From NCBI RefSeq assembly GCF_030678915.1, contig NZ_JAUUTZ010000027.1, positions 1 through 57,408 on the forward strand: a stretch of 57,408 nucleotides of DNA, read 5' to 3'. The notes beneath the pieces were generated by a model that worked only from the letters and a program-made list of their open reading frames with translations, did not search any database and was not told where the DNA came from. The number at the start of each line of letters is the position of its first letter. The first letter of the stretch is position 1. The position numbers and the translations under genes were made by a program. Source of the DNA: Paracoccus wurundjeri (GTDB lineage: Bacteria > Pseudomonadota > Alphaproteobacteria > Rhodobacterales > Rhodobacteraceae). Shown in pieces: positions 25,036 through 34,188 of the stretch.

Positions 25036-27606
25036 ATGACGAAGATATTGCTACGCAGATTTCTTCTTGCCTACCGGCCCCTTGATGCCCGACTGCGCCG
25101 TTTCGGCCCATATGCCGCCTTCTCGCGCCTTTTGCAGGCTCGCTACAATGCCATGATGGGAGGTGAGGGTGCCGCCAACCCGGGTGGCCTCGACACCCAT
25201 GCATATGTGGAAAACTACAATCGTCTGGCGCCGCGGTCCGATACGATCCTGTTCGAATGCTACTGGGGCAAGAAATTCGCCGACAATCCTCTGGCCATGT
25301 ATCGCGCTCTGACCAAAATCCAGCCTCGGGGTAAGTTCCGCATCCTGTGGGTGGCTCGTGGAAGCGCGATCGTGCCGAGCGAAATTTCCGACAATCCCGA
25401 TGTAACACTGGTGCGCACCGGGACGCCCGAATACGGCATCGCGCTGCTCGAAGCAGGATTTCTGGTCAACAACGTCACCTTCCCGCCCTGGTTCATCCGT
25501 CGTCCCGGACAGCATTACTGTAATACGTGGCACGGCATTCCCATGAAAGCGATGGGGCGCGACATGGTGGCGCCCCTTGTCTCCATGGCCAATTCGCAGC
25601 GGAATTTCCTGCAGGCTGACATCATTCCTGAGATGAGCGATTTTTATCGGCAGGCGACAATCCGGCCCTATTACGTGGACCAATTGGTGGCCGGAGCGCT
25701 TATCCCTTGTGGGGCGCCACGCGTCGACGATCTTCTGACGCCGAAAGTGCCGGCAGCGCGGCTACGGTCACGCTATGGCGTCGAAGAGGGGCAGAAGGTT
25801 GTGTTGTTCGCACCGACATGGCGGGGCAATTCGACTCGGATTGACCAGGTCTTCGGCAATCAGGCGCAGCTGTGCAACAAGATGGCTGAAGCCCTGGGAT
25901 CAGGCTACGTTGTGCTGTTCTCGGCGCATCAGATGCTAAAAGTTCAGCCCGCCGATCTGGCCGGCAATGTGGCCCTTCTGGCCGAGGACGAGAATATCAA
26001 TGATGTGCTGAGCATCGTTGATGTCATGGTCAGTGATTATTCCAGCATCCTGTTCGACTTCCTTCCTCTGGACCGCCCGATCATCCTGTTCACGCCCGAT
26101 ATCGAGCATTACCGAGAAGAGCGCGGATTATATCTGGAGCCCGCCGATCTCCCTTGCGCCAATACCACCGATCTGCCCGGTCTGGTCGAGGCAATTCAAG
26201 TGGCCCGCCCACCCTCGGACTTCCCGGGTCACGCAGAAATGGTGCGGCGTTTCACGCCGTTCGAGGACGGACAGGCTGCCCAGACCGCACTTTCTGCTTT
26301 GCTTGATCCTGCAGGCGCGACATATCACCGTCGGCCCGACGACCGCATCCGCATCCTGATCGGGCCTGGCGGCGTCATTCCGAACGGAATTACCTCATCG
26401 CTTAAAAGCCTGATGGCTAATCTCGATTACGACCGGTTCGATCCATATATCGTGGTCGACGCGCCGGTGATGGACAAGGAACCGCTCCGGATGGAGCAGT
26501 TTCAGGAGTTCGACCCCCGGTGCAACTGGATCCTGCGCTCGGGCGACATGCTGCTAAGCACCGACGAACGGCCGGTCTACCATGGTTTTCGCATTGGCAA
26601 TGACCTTGATGCCGATCGGGATCTGCCCGTTATCCGCAACATTCTTACACGCGAAGCGCGGCGAGTTTTTGGCGACAGCCACTTCGATGTCGCGATCGAG
26701 TTCGGTGGCTATGCGCCGTACTGGACCGGCCTGATCGCCTGCAGCAATGCCACCCGCAAGGTTTGCTACCAGCACAACCATCTCTGGGCCGAGTACAATA
26801 ATCCTGACGCCTCGCGCAATCATCGCCAGTTGAACGCGGTGTTCCAGATCTATCGCTGGTTTGACCAGATCGTTGCTGTATCTGACGAGACGCGGGTAGT
26901 GAACGAAACCCATCTGAAGCATTTTTATCCGCCCGCGATGACGGCCCGCACCGTGCGCAACACGCTGGATGTGAAACGGGTACTGGAAAAGGCGCGGCTG
27001 CCGGTCTCACTGATCCATCCCGAGGCCGGCCCGCTGTTTCAGGACAGTTCACTTTATCGCTTCATCGCCTTGGGCCGATTGTCGCCAGAGAAACGCTATG
27101 ATCGCATGATCGGTGCGCTGGCCCGGATCGCGCCAGAGTATCCTAACGCCGTTTTGTTGATCTGTGGCACCGGCCCTTTGCTGGAAAGGCTATCGCAATT
27201 GGCCCGGCGCAAGGGAGTCGCCGCCCAGGTGCGTTTCCTGGGCCAGGTGTCGAACCCCTATCCGTTGCTTGCCCGGGCTGACGCCTGCGTGATGTCATCG
27301 GATTACGAGGGCCAGCCCATGACCCTGCTCGAGGCACAGTGCGTCGGCACACCTTGTATCGGCTCGGACATTCCGGGGATAAGGGCGGTGCTGAAGGACG
27401 GGCTGGGCCATATCGTCCTCCCGACCGAAGAGGCATTCGCCGAGGCGATGAAGGCCGCCATCGAGCATCGCTTGCCGCCGTTGAAGAACGCCGAGGTGAG
27501 AACCTCTTATTCCCGCGATACGATGGCCGAATTCTACGGGACCGTCCTGGCTCGCACAGCAGATGCGGCCGGCCGAGTTTTTGCGGCTGACCGGACTGGC
27601 ACGTAA
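25036..27606 (+). CDS. Bifunctional CDP-glycerol glycerophosphotransferase (TagF-like) / GT4 glycosyltransferase
   Basis: The 856-residue protein joins two enzymes. Residues about 60-425 are a TagB/TagF-type glycerophosphotransferase: YCNTWHGIPMKAMGRD with the catalytic His166, LFAPTWRGN near 257-265, and VSDYSSILFDFLPLDRPII at 332-350. Residues about 435-840 form a GT-B glycosyltransferase of the GT4 kind: LIGPGGVIPNGITSSLKSLM at the start, ALGRLSPEKRYDRM at 678-691, and the EX7E pair Glu758/Glu766 in YEGQPMTLLEA. The first half would transfer glycerol phosphate from CDP-glycerol and the second add a sugar, so one protein could build a glycosyl-glycerolphosphate polymer. The neighbouring TagD-type gene makes the donor. 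GTGAGG lies a few bases before the ATG. Confidence 0.88.
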   Translation: MTKILLRRFLLAYRPLDARLRRFGPYAAFSRLLQARYNAMMGGEGAANPGGLDTHAYVENYNRLAPRSDTILFECYWGKKFADNPLAMYRALTKIQPRGKFRILWVARGSAIVPSEISDNPDVTLVRTGTPEYGIALLEAGFLVNNVTFPPWFIRRPGQHYCNTWHGIPMKAMGRDMVAPLVSMANSQRNFLQADIIPEMSDFYRQATIRPYYVDQLVAGALIPCGAPRVDDLLTPKVPAARLRSRYGVEEGQKVVLFAPTWRGNSTRIDQVFGNQAQLCNKMAEALGSGYVVLFSAHQMLKVQPADLAGNVALLAEDENINDVLSIVDVMVSDYSSILFDFLPLDRPIILFTPDIEHYREERGLYLEPADLPCANTTDLPGLVEAIQVARPPSDFPGHAEMVRRFTPFEDGQAAQTALSALLDPAGATYHRRPDDRIRILIGPGGVIPNGITSSLKSLMANLDYDRFDPYIVVDAPVMDKEPLRMEQFQEFDPRCNWILRSGDMLLSTDERPVYHGFRIGNDLDADRDLPVIRNILTREARRVFGDSHFDVAIEFGGYAPYWTGLIACSNATRKVCYQHNHLWAEYNNPDASRNHRQLNAVFQIYRWFDQIVAVSDETRVVNETHLKHFYPPAMTARTVRNTLDVKRVLEKARLPVSLIHPEAGPLFQDSSLYRFIALGRLSPEKRYDRMIGALARIAPEYPNAVLLICGTGPLLERLSQLARRKGVAAQVRFLGQVSNPYPLLARADACVMSSDYEGQPMTLLEAQCVGTPCIGSDIPGIRAVLKDGLGHIVLPTEEAFAEAMKAAIEHRLPPLKNAEVRTSYSRDTMAEFYGTVLARTADAAGRVFAADRTGT

Positions 27607-27607
27607 A

Positions 27608-27696
27608 TTGAGCCCAGCCTGGACGCGACCTGACGCCATGTCAGTCCACCCGAGCGCGATGCGAACCGCATCCTGCCTGAAGTCCGCTGTGTATCG
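27608..27696 (-). pseudogene. IS3-family orfA-like transposase fragment
   Basis: Minus-strand codons from 27696 read RYTADFRQDAVRIAL, and after a one-base frameshift GLTWRQVASRLGS. Together these match the start of the helix-turn-helix OrfA of IS3-family elements (RRYT-DFK-EAVRIAL-SGLT--QVA-DLG). The rest is missing; similarity stops at the end of the TagF-GT gene, which suggests the element was cut at this junction. Confidence 0.6.
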
Positions 27697-27786
27697 CTAC
27701 CATATCTGGCCTCCTTGACGGCGAGTATCGCTCTCAAAAGACCGGAGCGAAACCGGTGCAGATCCACTGAGGCGGTAGCGGCACCC

Positions 27787-28740
27787 TCAGCGTGCCCCCT
27801 CTCTGACACGCTCGGGCCAACGCGGCTCCAGATATTCGGGGTGGCCGGGGAAGTAAGTTTCTGTCACCCAGTGATTGCTTTCGTCGAACTGCGATTGGAA
27901 GGCTCGGGCCAGCTTCGGCGGTGGTGTCGCGCCATGACCTGTACAATGGAGTTCAGCCCATTTCACCACCTGGCGCCGATGGGCCGCGTCGAGGGCACCA
28001 GTCTGATTCAGCAGCAGCAGCAGTTCCTGTCCAGCGACATTGATCGAGGTATTCACCTGCCCGCCGATCCGCCACTCTTCGGAATCCGGATTCAGATCCA
28101 AATCTAGAACCTCGCAGAAATCACCCAGGGTGCCTAGTTTCCCGGATACAGCCTTGTAGGGGCGGACAACGAGATTCTCCGCCCCAAAGACATCGCCCCA
28201 CCGAGTAATGACGTCGCGCAGATCAAAATAGGGCCGGAAAGCCGGGCTCATGCGGCTTCTGATGAAGTGGTTCAGTGGGCGCGCATATCCGCTTCGTAAC
28301 ACCGTTGAATACAACGAGACGATCTGATCCAGCTGCGGCCGCATATAGACCACGATGCGGATTTTGTCGAAATCGCGGCAGAATAGATCCCGGAAGGTCT
28401 GAACGTGTTGCCGCAAGGGCAATCGCGAATGTAGATACTCGGCAGTAATCACGACCTCGCGGCAATCAGGCGAGGCCGCCAGCTCTTTCTGGAAGGCTGC
28501 GATGGTGTTTCGGCGAAAGGCTAAATGGTCGCGAGCATCAGTCAACTTGATGACCCGCGCCAGATCCATGCTTTCCCCAAATGGCAGTGAAGCCATGACG
28601 GCGTTGAGATGGATAATGTTGCCCAGACTCGAGGGCACAAGTATTCCCTTCATGCGCAGTTGGTCGCTGTTGCAGTTCAGAAATCTCTGGATGCTTGACG
28701 ATCCGGTCTTCGTCGTTCCGATATGGACGGTGAGATTCAT
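27787..28740 (-). CDS. Sulfotransferase-like P-loop protein
   Basis: The 317-residue protein begins MNLTVHIGTTKTGSSSIQRF, the 5'-phosphosulfate-binding P-loop of PAPS sulfotransferase-like proteins (Lys11 in TTKTGSSS), and has ITAEYLHSRLPL and IRIVVYMRPQLDQIVSLYS near residues 100-170, which correspond to the 3'-phosphate binding region (R-x-P-x-x-x-x-x-S). Such proteins in polysaccharide loci are predicted to sulfate sugars, but experimental support for this bacterial subgroup is thin. It is on the minus strand with the XcbB-like and LicD-like genes upstream. Confidence 0.75.
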   Translation of the reverse strand: MNLTVHIGTTKTGSSSIQRFLNCNSDQLRMKGILVPSSLGNIIHLNAVMASLPFGESMDLARVIKLTDARDHLAFRRNTIAAFQKELAASPDCREVVITAEYLHSRLPLRQHVQTFRDLFCRDFDKIRIVVYMRPQLDQIVSLYSTVLRSGYARPLNHFIRSRMSPAFRPYFDLRDVITRWGDVFGAENLVVRPYKAVSGKLGTLGDFCEVLDLDLNPDSEEWRIGGQVNTSINVAGQELLLLLNQTGALDAAHRRQVVKWAELHCTGHGATPPPKLARAFQSQFDESNHWVTETYFPGHPEYLEPRWPERVREGAR

Positions 28741-28858
28741 GTTGTTCCATTACGAAAGAGTAAGGTTTTTACATAGACCGGATCTGGTGGCTCTCCCGGC
28801 CTTCACATTCGCCTTTAGCAATCGTAAGCAAGCCCCGCAACTGTCAGGCCGGCCTGCT

Positions 28859-29977
28859 TCACCAGACGGTGTATAGTCCGCCTGGCGCTTCCAGACCGGC
28901 CAGATGCCGGTTGATCTGTGACAGGGTGTGCGGCAGGGTCTGCGGCCCCACATCGGGATGTGTGCGGATCTCCGGGGTCTCAGAATTCAGGAACAGAAAA
29001 CGATCCCGGAACCGCTCGATCAAAGTCTCTTCAATATAGCGAAATTGTGGCGAGCGGGTCGAACAGATCACTGACAGCCGCGCTTGCGGATGAACCTGCT
29101 GCACCAGTTCCGCAAAACGTTCCTGCTTGGCCGCCGGAAAGGTACCCTCGGTGAAATGCAGGTCGCGATGCTTGTGCACGTAATGCTCGTCCGACAATAT
29201 TGGATCCACCGCGATGCCACGCCAGCCTTGGCGCAATGCATAGAAGGTTGCCGCGGTGCCGCCCTTCGACGTGCCATAGAGCACAATGTTTTCTGATGAC
29301 ACGCCCAGTTCATTTGCGATGGTGGAGATACAGGTCGCGATATGTTCCTCGTTCCGCGGCAGGGCGTTGGAGTTGAGGTAGAAGGATCCCAGTACGCCGC
29401 CGAAATCGACAATCCGCAAGATATATGTGTTCTTCGGAATGTATTTGCCGATCGACGCAAAGTTTTGTTCGAAATGTCGGATCAGACTGGGCGTGTAAAT
29501 TGTGCCCGCGATCGAGGAGAACACCACCAGCAGGCGCGGTTCTCCGCTGTGGTCGGGAGCCGGCGCCAGTTTGCTGAATATCCCGTTGGCATCGATCGAT
29601 ATTTCGCCCGCGATCGCCGGCCGCCAGAGGGTGCTGATCCGGCGATGACGCACCATCGAGGAAACGCCCTCGCGCAGGGCATAGAGATGAAATCCGGCAT
29701 TGGCCATGGTGATCAGCTTCTCCTTGAGCGCTGGGTCACGGCGCGCCAAGGTGATGATGTTATCCTGCGTGTTTTTGCTGATTGCAGCGTGGGCGATATG
29801 GATGAAGTTCAGTCGCGGCAGCGACGCAATCCGGTCGCGTAGTTCCGCGTCCGGAATGTCGACAGGAATATGGATGGCGGATGCGCTGTCTATCTTTTCC
29901 ATAAATAACCGGGCCTTGCTGCGCCCCTCGGCTAGGATCAACATCAGCGAGCGCTTATTCATGTACGAGCCGGCCAT
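28859..29977 (-). CDS. XcbB/CpsF family capsular polysaccharide protein (alpha/beta hydrolase fold)
   Basis: The 372-residue protein carries the VLYGTSKGGTAATFYALRQG motif (Ser237 in G-T-S-K-G) of the XcbB/CpsF family, a group of capsule-locus proteins with an alpha/beta hydrolase fold, and FSSIAGTIYTPSLIRHFEQNF with ILRIVDFGGVLGSFYLNS upstream, as in that family. The role of XcbB-type proteins is not settled; they are needed for normal capsule in pathogens such as Neisseria. ATG 29962 (MNKRSLML) is an alternative start; neither has a clear ribosome binding site. It lies between the sulfotransferase-like and LicD-like genes on the same strand. Confidence 0.75.
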   Translation of the reverse strand: MAGSYMNKRSLMLILAEGRSKARLFMEKIDSASAIHIPVDIPDAELRDRIASLPRLNFIHIAHAAISKNTQDNIITLARRDPALKEKLITMANAGFHLYALREGVSSMVRHRRISTLWRPAIAGEISIDANGIFSKLAPAPDHSGEPRLLVVFSSIAGTIYTPSLIRHFEQNFASIGKYIPKNTYILRIVDFGGVLGSFYLNSNALPRNEEHIATCISTIANELGVSSENIVLYGTSKGGTAATFYALRQGWRGIAVDPILSDEHYVHKHRDLHFTEGTFPAAKQERFAELVQQVHPQARLSVICSTRSPQFRYIEETLIERFRDRFLFLNSETPEIRTHPDVGPQTLPHTLSQINRHLAGLEAPGGLYTVW

Positions 29978-30100
29978 GTCAATACGCAGCGAATGGCACG
30001 AGTTTTTCCTGCCCTTGCCGGCGGGTACCCGTTCCGCTGACCCAGCAGGCTTTCCGACCGCTTTTGCGCTGATCCGGCCTCCTGTTTCGCTGGCCTAGCA

Positions 30101-31405
30101 TCAGGCGCGGACCGCTTCCGCATTCAACCCCACCCACCTTTCGGCCGGTTCGTAAGATGGTTCGCGGATCCGCCAGCCTTTTTCAGGAGTGGGCTCGATG
30201 AAGCCTGCCTGCGCCATCTGTTCAAGCAGTTTCATTGCCTCGACCGGACGCGAGGCCAGCATCGTAAAGCGCCGCACTGCCGCCGCCAGAGCCATTGGAC
30301 TTGGATGCAGTACCAGGTTGGGCGTATCAAGTGCACAATGAAAGTCGTATTTCGGCTGTCGCCAATCTCCATAATTCTCGGTTAGGTTCTGCTCGGCATT
30401 CGTGGGCGCCAGCAGACTCAGCTCTGCAAGATCGCAGGGGGCAAGCGTGAAGGGGCTGTTCACCCAACGGAAAAGCTTCGTGCCGTGCCAGATCCGGTTA
30501 CTCTCACGATAATGTAGAAAGACATCTGTGATAACGCCGCTGACATGGCGTAGCTTGTAGAGTACCGGAATGTCGCGGCGGCGCGCTGCCGTGTCGTGAT
30601 CATCCAGAATAACCGTCTGGTATTCCTTCCCCAGACAGTGGAACTGCTGATTACGGTTCAGCAACCGTTCAAGACGGTCCAGATTGGTTTCCTCGGCGAA
30701 AAGTCCAAGGTCGAGATCGTAATCGTGGGCGAGCAACCGGCCCTCGCGGATCGCACCCAATAGGGTGCCCGATAGGATGAAGGGCCTGAAGCCCCCGTCC
30801 TCAAGCAATTTCAGGACGTCACGCAGCGCGGTCTCGGCCCGCTCTGGCGAGAAATCTGACCGCTGTGCGGTTGCTGTCGGTTTCCGCTTTCGCAAGCCCA
30901 CGGGTTGGAGGCCAGAGGCGGACGGATCGGGTGATTTCAGGCGGTACAGCCCATAGGATAGCAGTTCCCCCGCATTCGCGCGCAGACGGGTCATGATGGC
31001 AGTATGAGCCGGTGTCCCGAATGTCCCGAGCGCGCAGCAGGCCGAAATGAAGCACAACTCGCCCAGCAGGGTTTCAGGCGTAACACGGCTGCCATGGCGC
31101 AACAGGAACCGGCGCATGGCCTCGAGTTCCTGCGGTGTCATGCCGGCGCAGAACAGATGCAGCGGGTCCACCGACATGTCCATCCGGGGAAATCTGCGAC
31201 GGACATACCATGCCAGGCGCGCCAGCCCGGTGGCGTAGTCGTCTGCCCGCATCCGGTTAAAAACTTCCTTCGCCAGGACAAGATCCAATGTGATGGCCAA
31301 GGTCGCGCAGAATGTACCTCCGCCCAGCGCTAGGCGGCTGATAACACCGTGCTGGGCGGTTATATAGTTTCTGGGAAGGGCTCGGCGGATCAGATATTTA
31401 AGCAT
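30101..31405 (-). CDS. LicD family phosphotransferase with long N-terminal extension
   Basis: Of 434 residues, the C-terminal part from about 190 is a LicD/fukutin-type nucleotidyltransferase-fold domain: FILSGTLLGAIREGRLLAHDYDLDLGLF in pieces at 209-236, with the metal-binding Asp228, Asp230 and Asp232, then DVFLHYRES and NYGDWRQPKYDFHC. LicD proteins transfer phosphocholine or similar phospho-substituents to surface glycans. The first 190 residues, with LCFISACCALGTFGTPAHTAI, are helical and unknown to me. The frame is open to a TTG at 31498, but ATG 31405 is the first credible start. It precedes the XcbB-like gene on the minus strand. Confidence 0.78.
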   Translation of the reverse strand: MLKYLIRRALPRNYITAQHGVISRLALGGGTFCATLAITLDLVLAKEVFNRMRADDYATGLARLAWYVRRRFPRMDMSVDPLHLFCAGMTPQELEAMRRFLLRHGSRVTPETLLGELCFISACCALGTFGTPAHTAIMTRLRANAGELLSYGLYRLKSPDPSASGLQPVGLRKRKPTATAQRSDFSPERAETALRDVLKLLEDGGFRPFILSGTLLGAIREGRLLAHDYDLDLGLFAEETNLDRLERLLNRNQQFHCLGKEYQTVILDDHDTAARRRDIPVLYKLRHVSGVITDVFLHYRESNRIWHGTKLFRWVNSPFTLAPCDLAELSLLAPTNAEQNLTENYGDWRQPKYDFHCALDTPNLVLHPSPMALAAAVRRFTMLASRPVEAMKLLEQMAQAGFIEPTPEKGWRIREPSYEPAERWVGLNAEAVRA

Positions 31406-31515
31406 TGTTATAGCGGGTGCCTGCTGGATGCACTGTGACGTGCGACAATGGCTATGCGTCCTATTGATGTCAACCTGCGGCCCCTTCGGCGATATCAATG
31501 CTGAAGTGAAGCACC

Positions 31516-31677
31516 AATGACCGTCTGAACCGCAATGCCGGGATTGCCATGGCGTTCAAGCTGATGATGTCGGGGCAGAAGGAATATCGCAAACTCGACG
31601 GCCAGAACTGCCTGCCCAGGTTCATTCAAGGGATTGAGTTCCGTGACGGTCTACGCCAACTTCAAGTCGCCGCCTGA
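31516..31677 (+). pseudogene. IS256-family transposase C-terminal remnant
   Basis: A frame ending at TGA 31677 encodes DRLNRNAGIAMAFKLMMSG then QKEYRKLDGQNCLPRFIQG and IEFRDGLRQLQVAA, the C-terminal tail of IS256-like (mutator-type) transposases (N-x-x-x-A-M-x-F-K-L, W/Y-R-x-L-x-G, I-Q-G-I-x-F-x-x-G). Everything upstream of 31516 is missing. It lies between the LicD-like gene and the pyruvyl transferase gene and marks a past insertion in the surface-polysaccharide region. Confidence 0.7.
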
Positions 31678-31753
31678 TCAGGCGTCACCAACTTTCTGCG
31701 TATATCTCGGTTGTTCCCTATCGTAAGCATCATTTACTGACTGAGGGCCAAGC

Positions 31754-33949
31754 TTGAATACTTACCAAGCGCGAAAGATTGCGATTGTCAATTTCACAGG
31801 GTTTCGTGAGAATTGGGGCTGTCAGGCAACGAGCTGGGGCTTGCTAAGCCTACTCAACGGAAACCTTGATATTGAAGCGTTACCAAAGATTTCACTCGTA
31901 CCTCTGCTTCCCCGGCATGACATTGATCGGCAGCTAGGACAGGAGCATTCGCAGAATATTTATGATGCCATGCTGGCTGCCTGCCAATCCGGCCACATGA
32001 CGGGCAAGGCGCTCGATTACCTCGAACGGCTAGCTCTGGAGCGATATGGTCGATACGCTGTTCAGGTCAAAAGCGCAGATCTTATTATTTTCCAGGCTGA
32101 AGGCACTATGGCAGGCACGGATTTCGTGAATGGCGCCAGGTTACTGCTTTTGCCTTTCGTGGCCAAGAATGTTTGGAAAAAACCGGTCCTGTCGGTCAAT
32201 CAGACCATTTATTCATGCGATGAGACATTCACTCCGGTGATGGCAGCGGCCTATAACAGCTTCGATCTTGTGGCGGTCCGTGAGAATATCTCGTTTGATG
32301 CGGCGCAACAGGCAGGAATCCGGGAGGTGACCCACATACCAGACGCAGCGTTTCTGACACGTCCGCGTCCTGCCTCGCTGGACATTCCGGCAGATAGACA
32401 TTTCGCGGTCGTCGGAGCAGCCTGGACAGGGCATGAAGCCCATGAAGAAATTTTTGCAACTGCTGACCATCTTAAGCGGACAACTGGCCTGATCCCACTC
32501 GTTACAGTATCGACTTCGGCGGACAAGGCGCTGTTTGGGCTTGCTCAACGACATTGGGGAGACGAGGGCTTTGTGAGCGTTCCCCAAAACGTTCCCTACA
32601 CGGCAGCAGCTTACGCCCTGCAGCGATGTCGTTTCGTTCTCAGCGGCCACTACCACATGACGATCATGGCGCTTGCCGCTGGCACGCCGGTGATTCAGTT
32701 GCCGGGTAATTCCTACGAGAACGAAGGGTTGTCCGCGATGCTTGGGGGCATTTCCCCTGTTCGATCCTTTGACGATCAGACGACCATCACAGAGGATGCA
32801 TTAAGGATTCTTGACGATCCCGCCGAAACCTCCTCGACGCTCCAGAACGGGATGGGGCCAATCAGAGAGCGCCTGCACTACGCAGGAAATTATTTCGCAG
32901 CGATCCAGAAAGGTCAGCCCACGACGTTCCCTCGCAGCTTATCTACCCCGCCCGGACAGACGATTTCAGCCGCTGAGCATATCGCTCCCTATTGCGCGAA
33001 TACGATCAAACAGGTTGATGGTTATAAGTATTCCGATCCGATGAATAATGCGATTGGGCCTCCTCCAGCTCCGCGTGCTTTGTTCGAAGAGCTTGTCTTG
33101 GCCTATCATGCTGGTGATCATAAGGTATTACGTAGCCTTATCCAGATGTTGGGTAGCTTTTCCAGAAGAATCGAACAAGCACGCCCGGTACTGAAAGACG
33201 CAATTTACCGACTGCCTTTGGATGTTTTTGCAATGGCGGGGGTCCCACGCCCTGCGGATCCGGCTAACTCTATTAGCTGCCTCAAAGATTTACATAGGCT
33301 CTGCGGAAAAGATGCGGGCGAAATAAGATGTAGAATTGTGCCAGGCATTTCTCCTGCTCCGCCGCGCCCCAAGGGCAAAGATATCCCATCGCATTTTGCA
33401 ACGCTCCGCGAAGAATTTGCGACCAAATCAGAACTTCTTTTCTACCACGCCGCCCTTATCAGTTTGCTACGGCGCGGATTAGAGAGCGCTCCGGCATTTC
33501 GGTGTTTTCAGGAGATCTGGATCAAAGAAACGGATTTTCTTCTACGAGAACTCAATAGCCGCTGGCTTGTGTCCGCTTGCGATACATTTGCAGATCATGC
33601 GCAAGACGTGGTCGATCGTAGCTTAGCCATGACCGGTGTTCTTTTCGCAAATACAGTGAAATTATACGAGACGGAGAATTGGGCAACCGGCCGCCGGGGT
33701 ATTGCACAGGAATACCGTGCTGTTGTGTCCCAAACACCGTTGTTCGATGGTATGACAGTCTTTGGCATCGGAAGCGGAGATCTTATGCATTGCATGCAAA
33801 AGCGCCTTGCAGCCACAGCCGGCCAAGAACGCGTAGTTTCAAAGATACTTTCCGAGCTGTTTAGTCGCATGCATGCACATGACACGGTGTTCCGCCGGTT
33901 CCGAAATGTGCACTATAGTGCGAATACGCTCTGGGACACACAATTATAG
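31754..33949 (+). CDS. Polysaccharide pyruvyl transferase family protein with unknown C-terminal half
   Basis: The 731-residue protein has an N-terminal polysaccharide pyruvyl transferase domain (about residues 8-390): KIAIVNFTGFRENWGCQATSW, DLIIFQAEGTM, VRENISFDAAQQAG, then CRFVLSGHYHMTIMALAAGTPVIQLPGN, typical of the CsaB/WcaK GT-B-like fold. These enzymes add ketal-linked pyruvate from PEP to sugars. Residues about 400-731 are helical and unrecognised, unusual for the family, which is normally 300-450 residues. The start is TTG 31754 with GAGG about eight bases upstream; no early ATG exists. Codon use is visibly more AT-rich than in neighbours, suggesting transfer. It directly follows an IS256 remnant. 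Confidence 0.75.
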   Translation: MNTYQARKIAIVNFTGFRENWGCQATSWGLLSLLNGNLDIEALPKISLVPLLPRHDIDRQLGQEHSQNIYDAMLAACQSGHMTGKALDYLERLALERYGRYAVQVKSADLIIFQAEGTMAGTDFVNGARLLLLPFVAKNVWKKPVLSVNQTIYSCDETFTPVMAAAYNSFDLVAVRENISFDAAQQAGIREVTHIPDAAFLTRPRPASLDIPADRHFAVVGAAWTGHEAHEEIFATADHLKRTTGLIPLVTVSTSADKALFGLAQRHWGDEGFVSVPQNVPYTAAAYALQRCRFVLSGHYHMTIMALAAGTPVIQLPGNSYENEGLSAMLGGISPVRSFDDQTTITEDALRILDDPAETSSTLQNGMGPIRERLHYAGNYFAAIQKGQPTTFPRSLSTPPGQTISAAEHIAPYCANTIKQVDGYKYSDPMNNAIGPPPAPRALFEELVLAYHAGDHKVLRSLIQMLGSFSRRIEQARPVLKDAIYRLPLDVFAMAGVPRPADPANSISCLKDLHRLCGKDAGEIRCRIVPGISPAPPRPKGKDIPSHFATLREEFATKSELLFYHAALISLLRRGLESAPAFRCFQEIWIKETDFLLRELNSRWLVSACDTFADHAQDVVDRSLAMTGVLFANTVKLYETENWATGRRGIAQEYRAVVSQTPLFDGMTVFGIGSGDLMHCMQKRLAATAGQERVVSKILSELFSRMHAHDTVFRRFRNVHYSANTLWDTQL

Positions 33950-34188
33950 TGAGCCGCCTCCCTGTAAAATCACTCACCATGAAGCGGCCCTCTCATTGTT
34001 GGTCGCTTGCTTCCCGAACATCCAATCCGAAGATGACGGCAAAATGACGCGGGTGGGCGGCGGAGGAGGAATGGCAGCAAAGGATTGCGGACATGTCGCT
34101 GGATGCGGGTAAGGATGATTACCCGGCGCGGGCGGATACTATACCGCGCTTGATCCGAACCCCGCCCGGCGTTTATGCGTTTTCTCTG

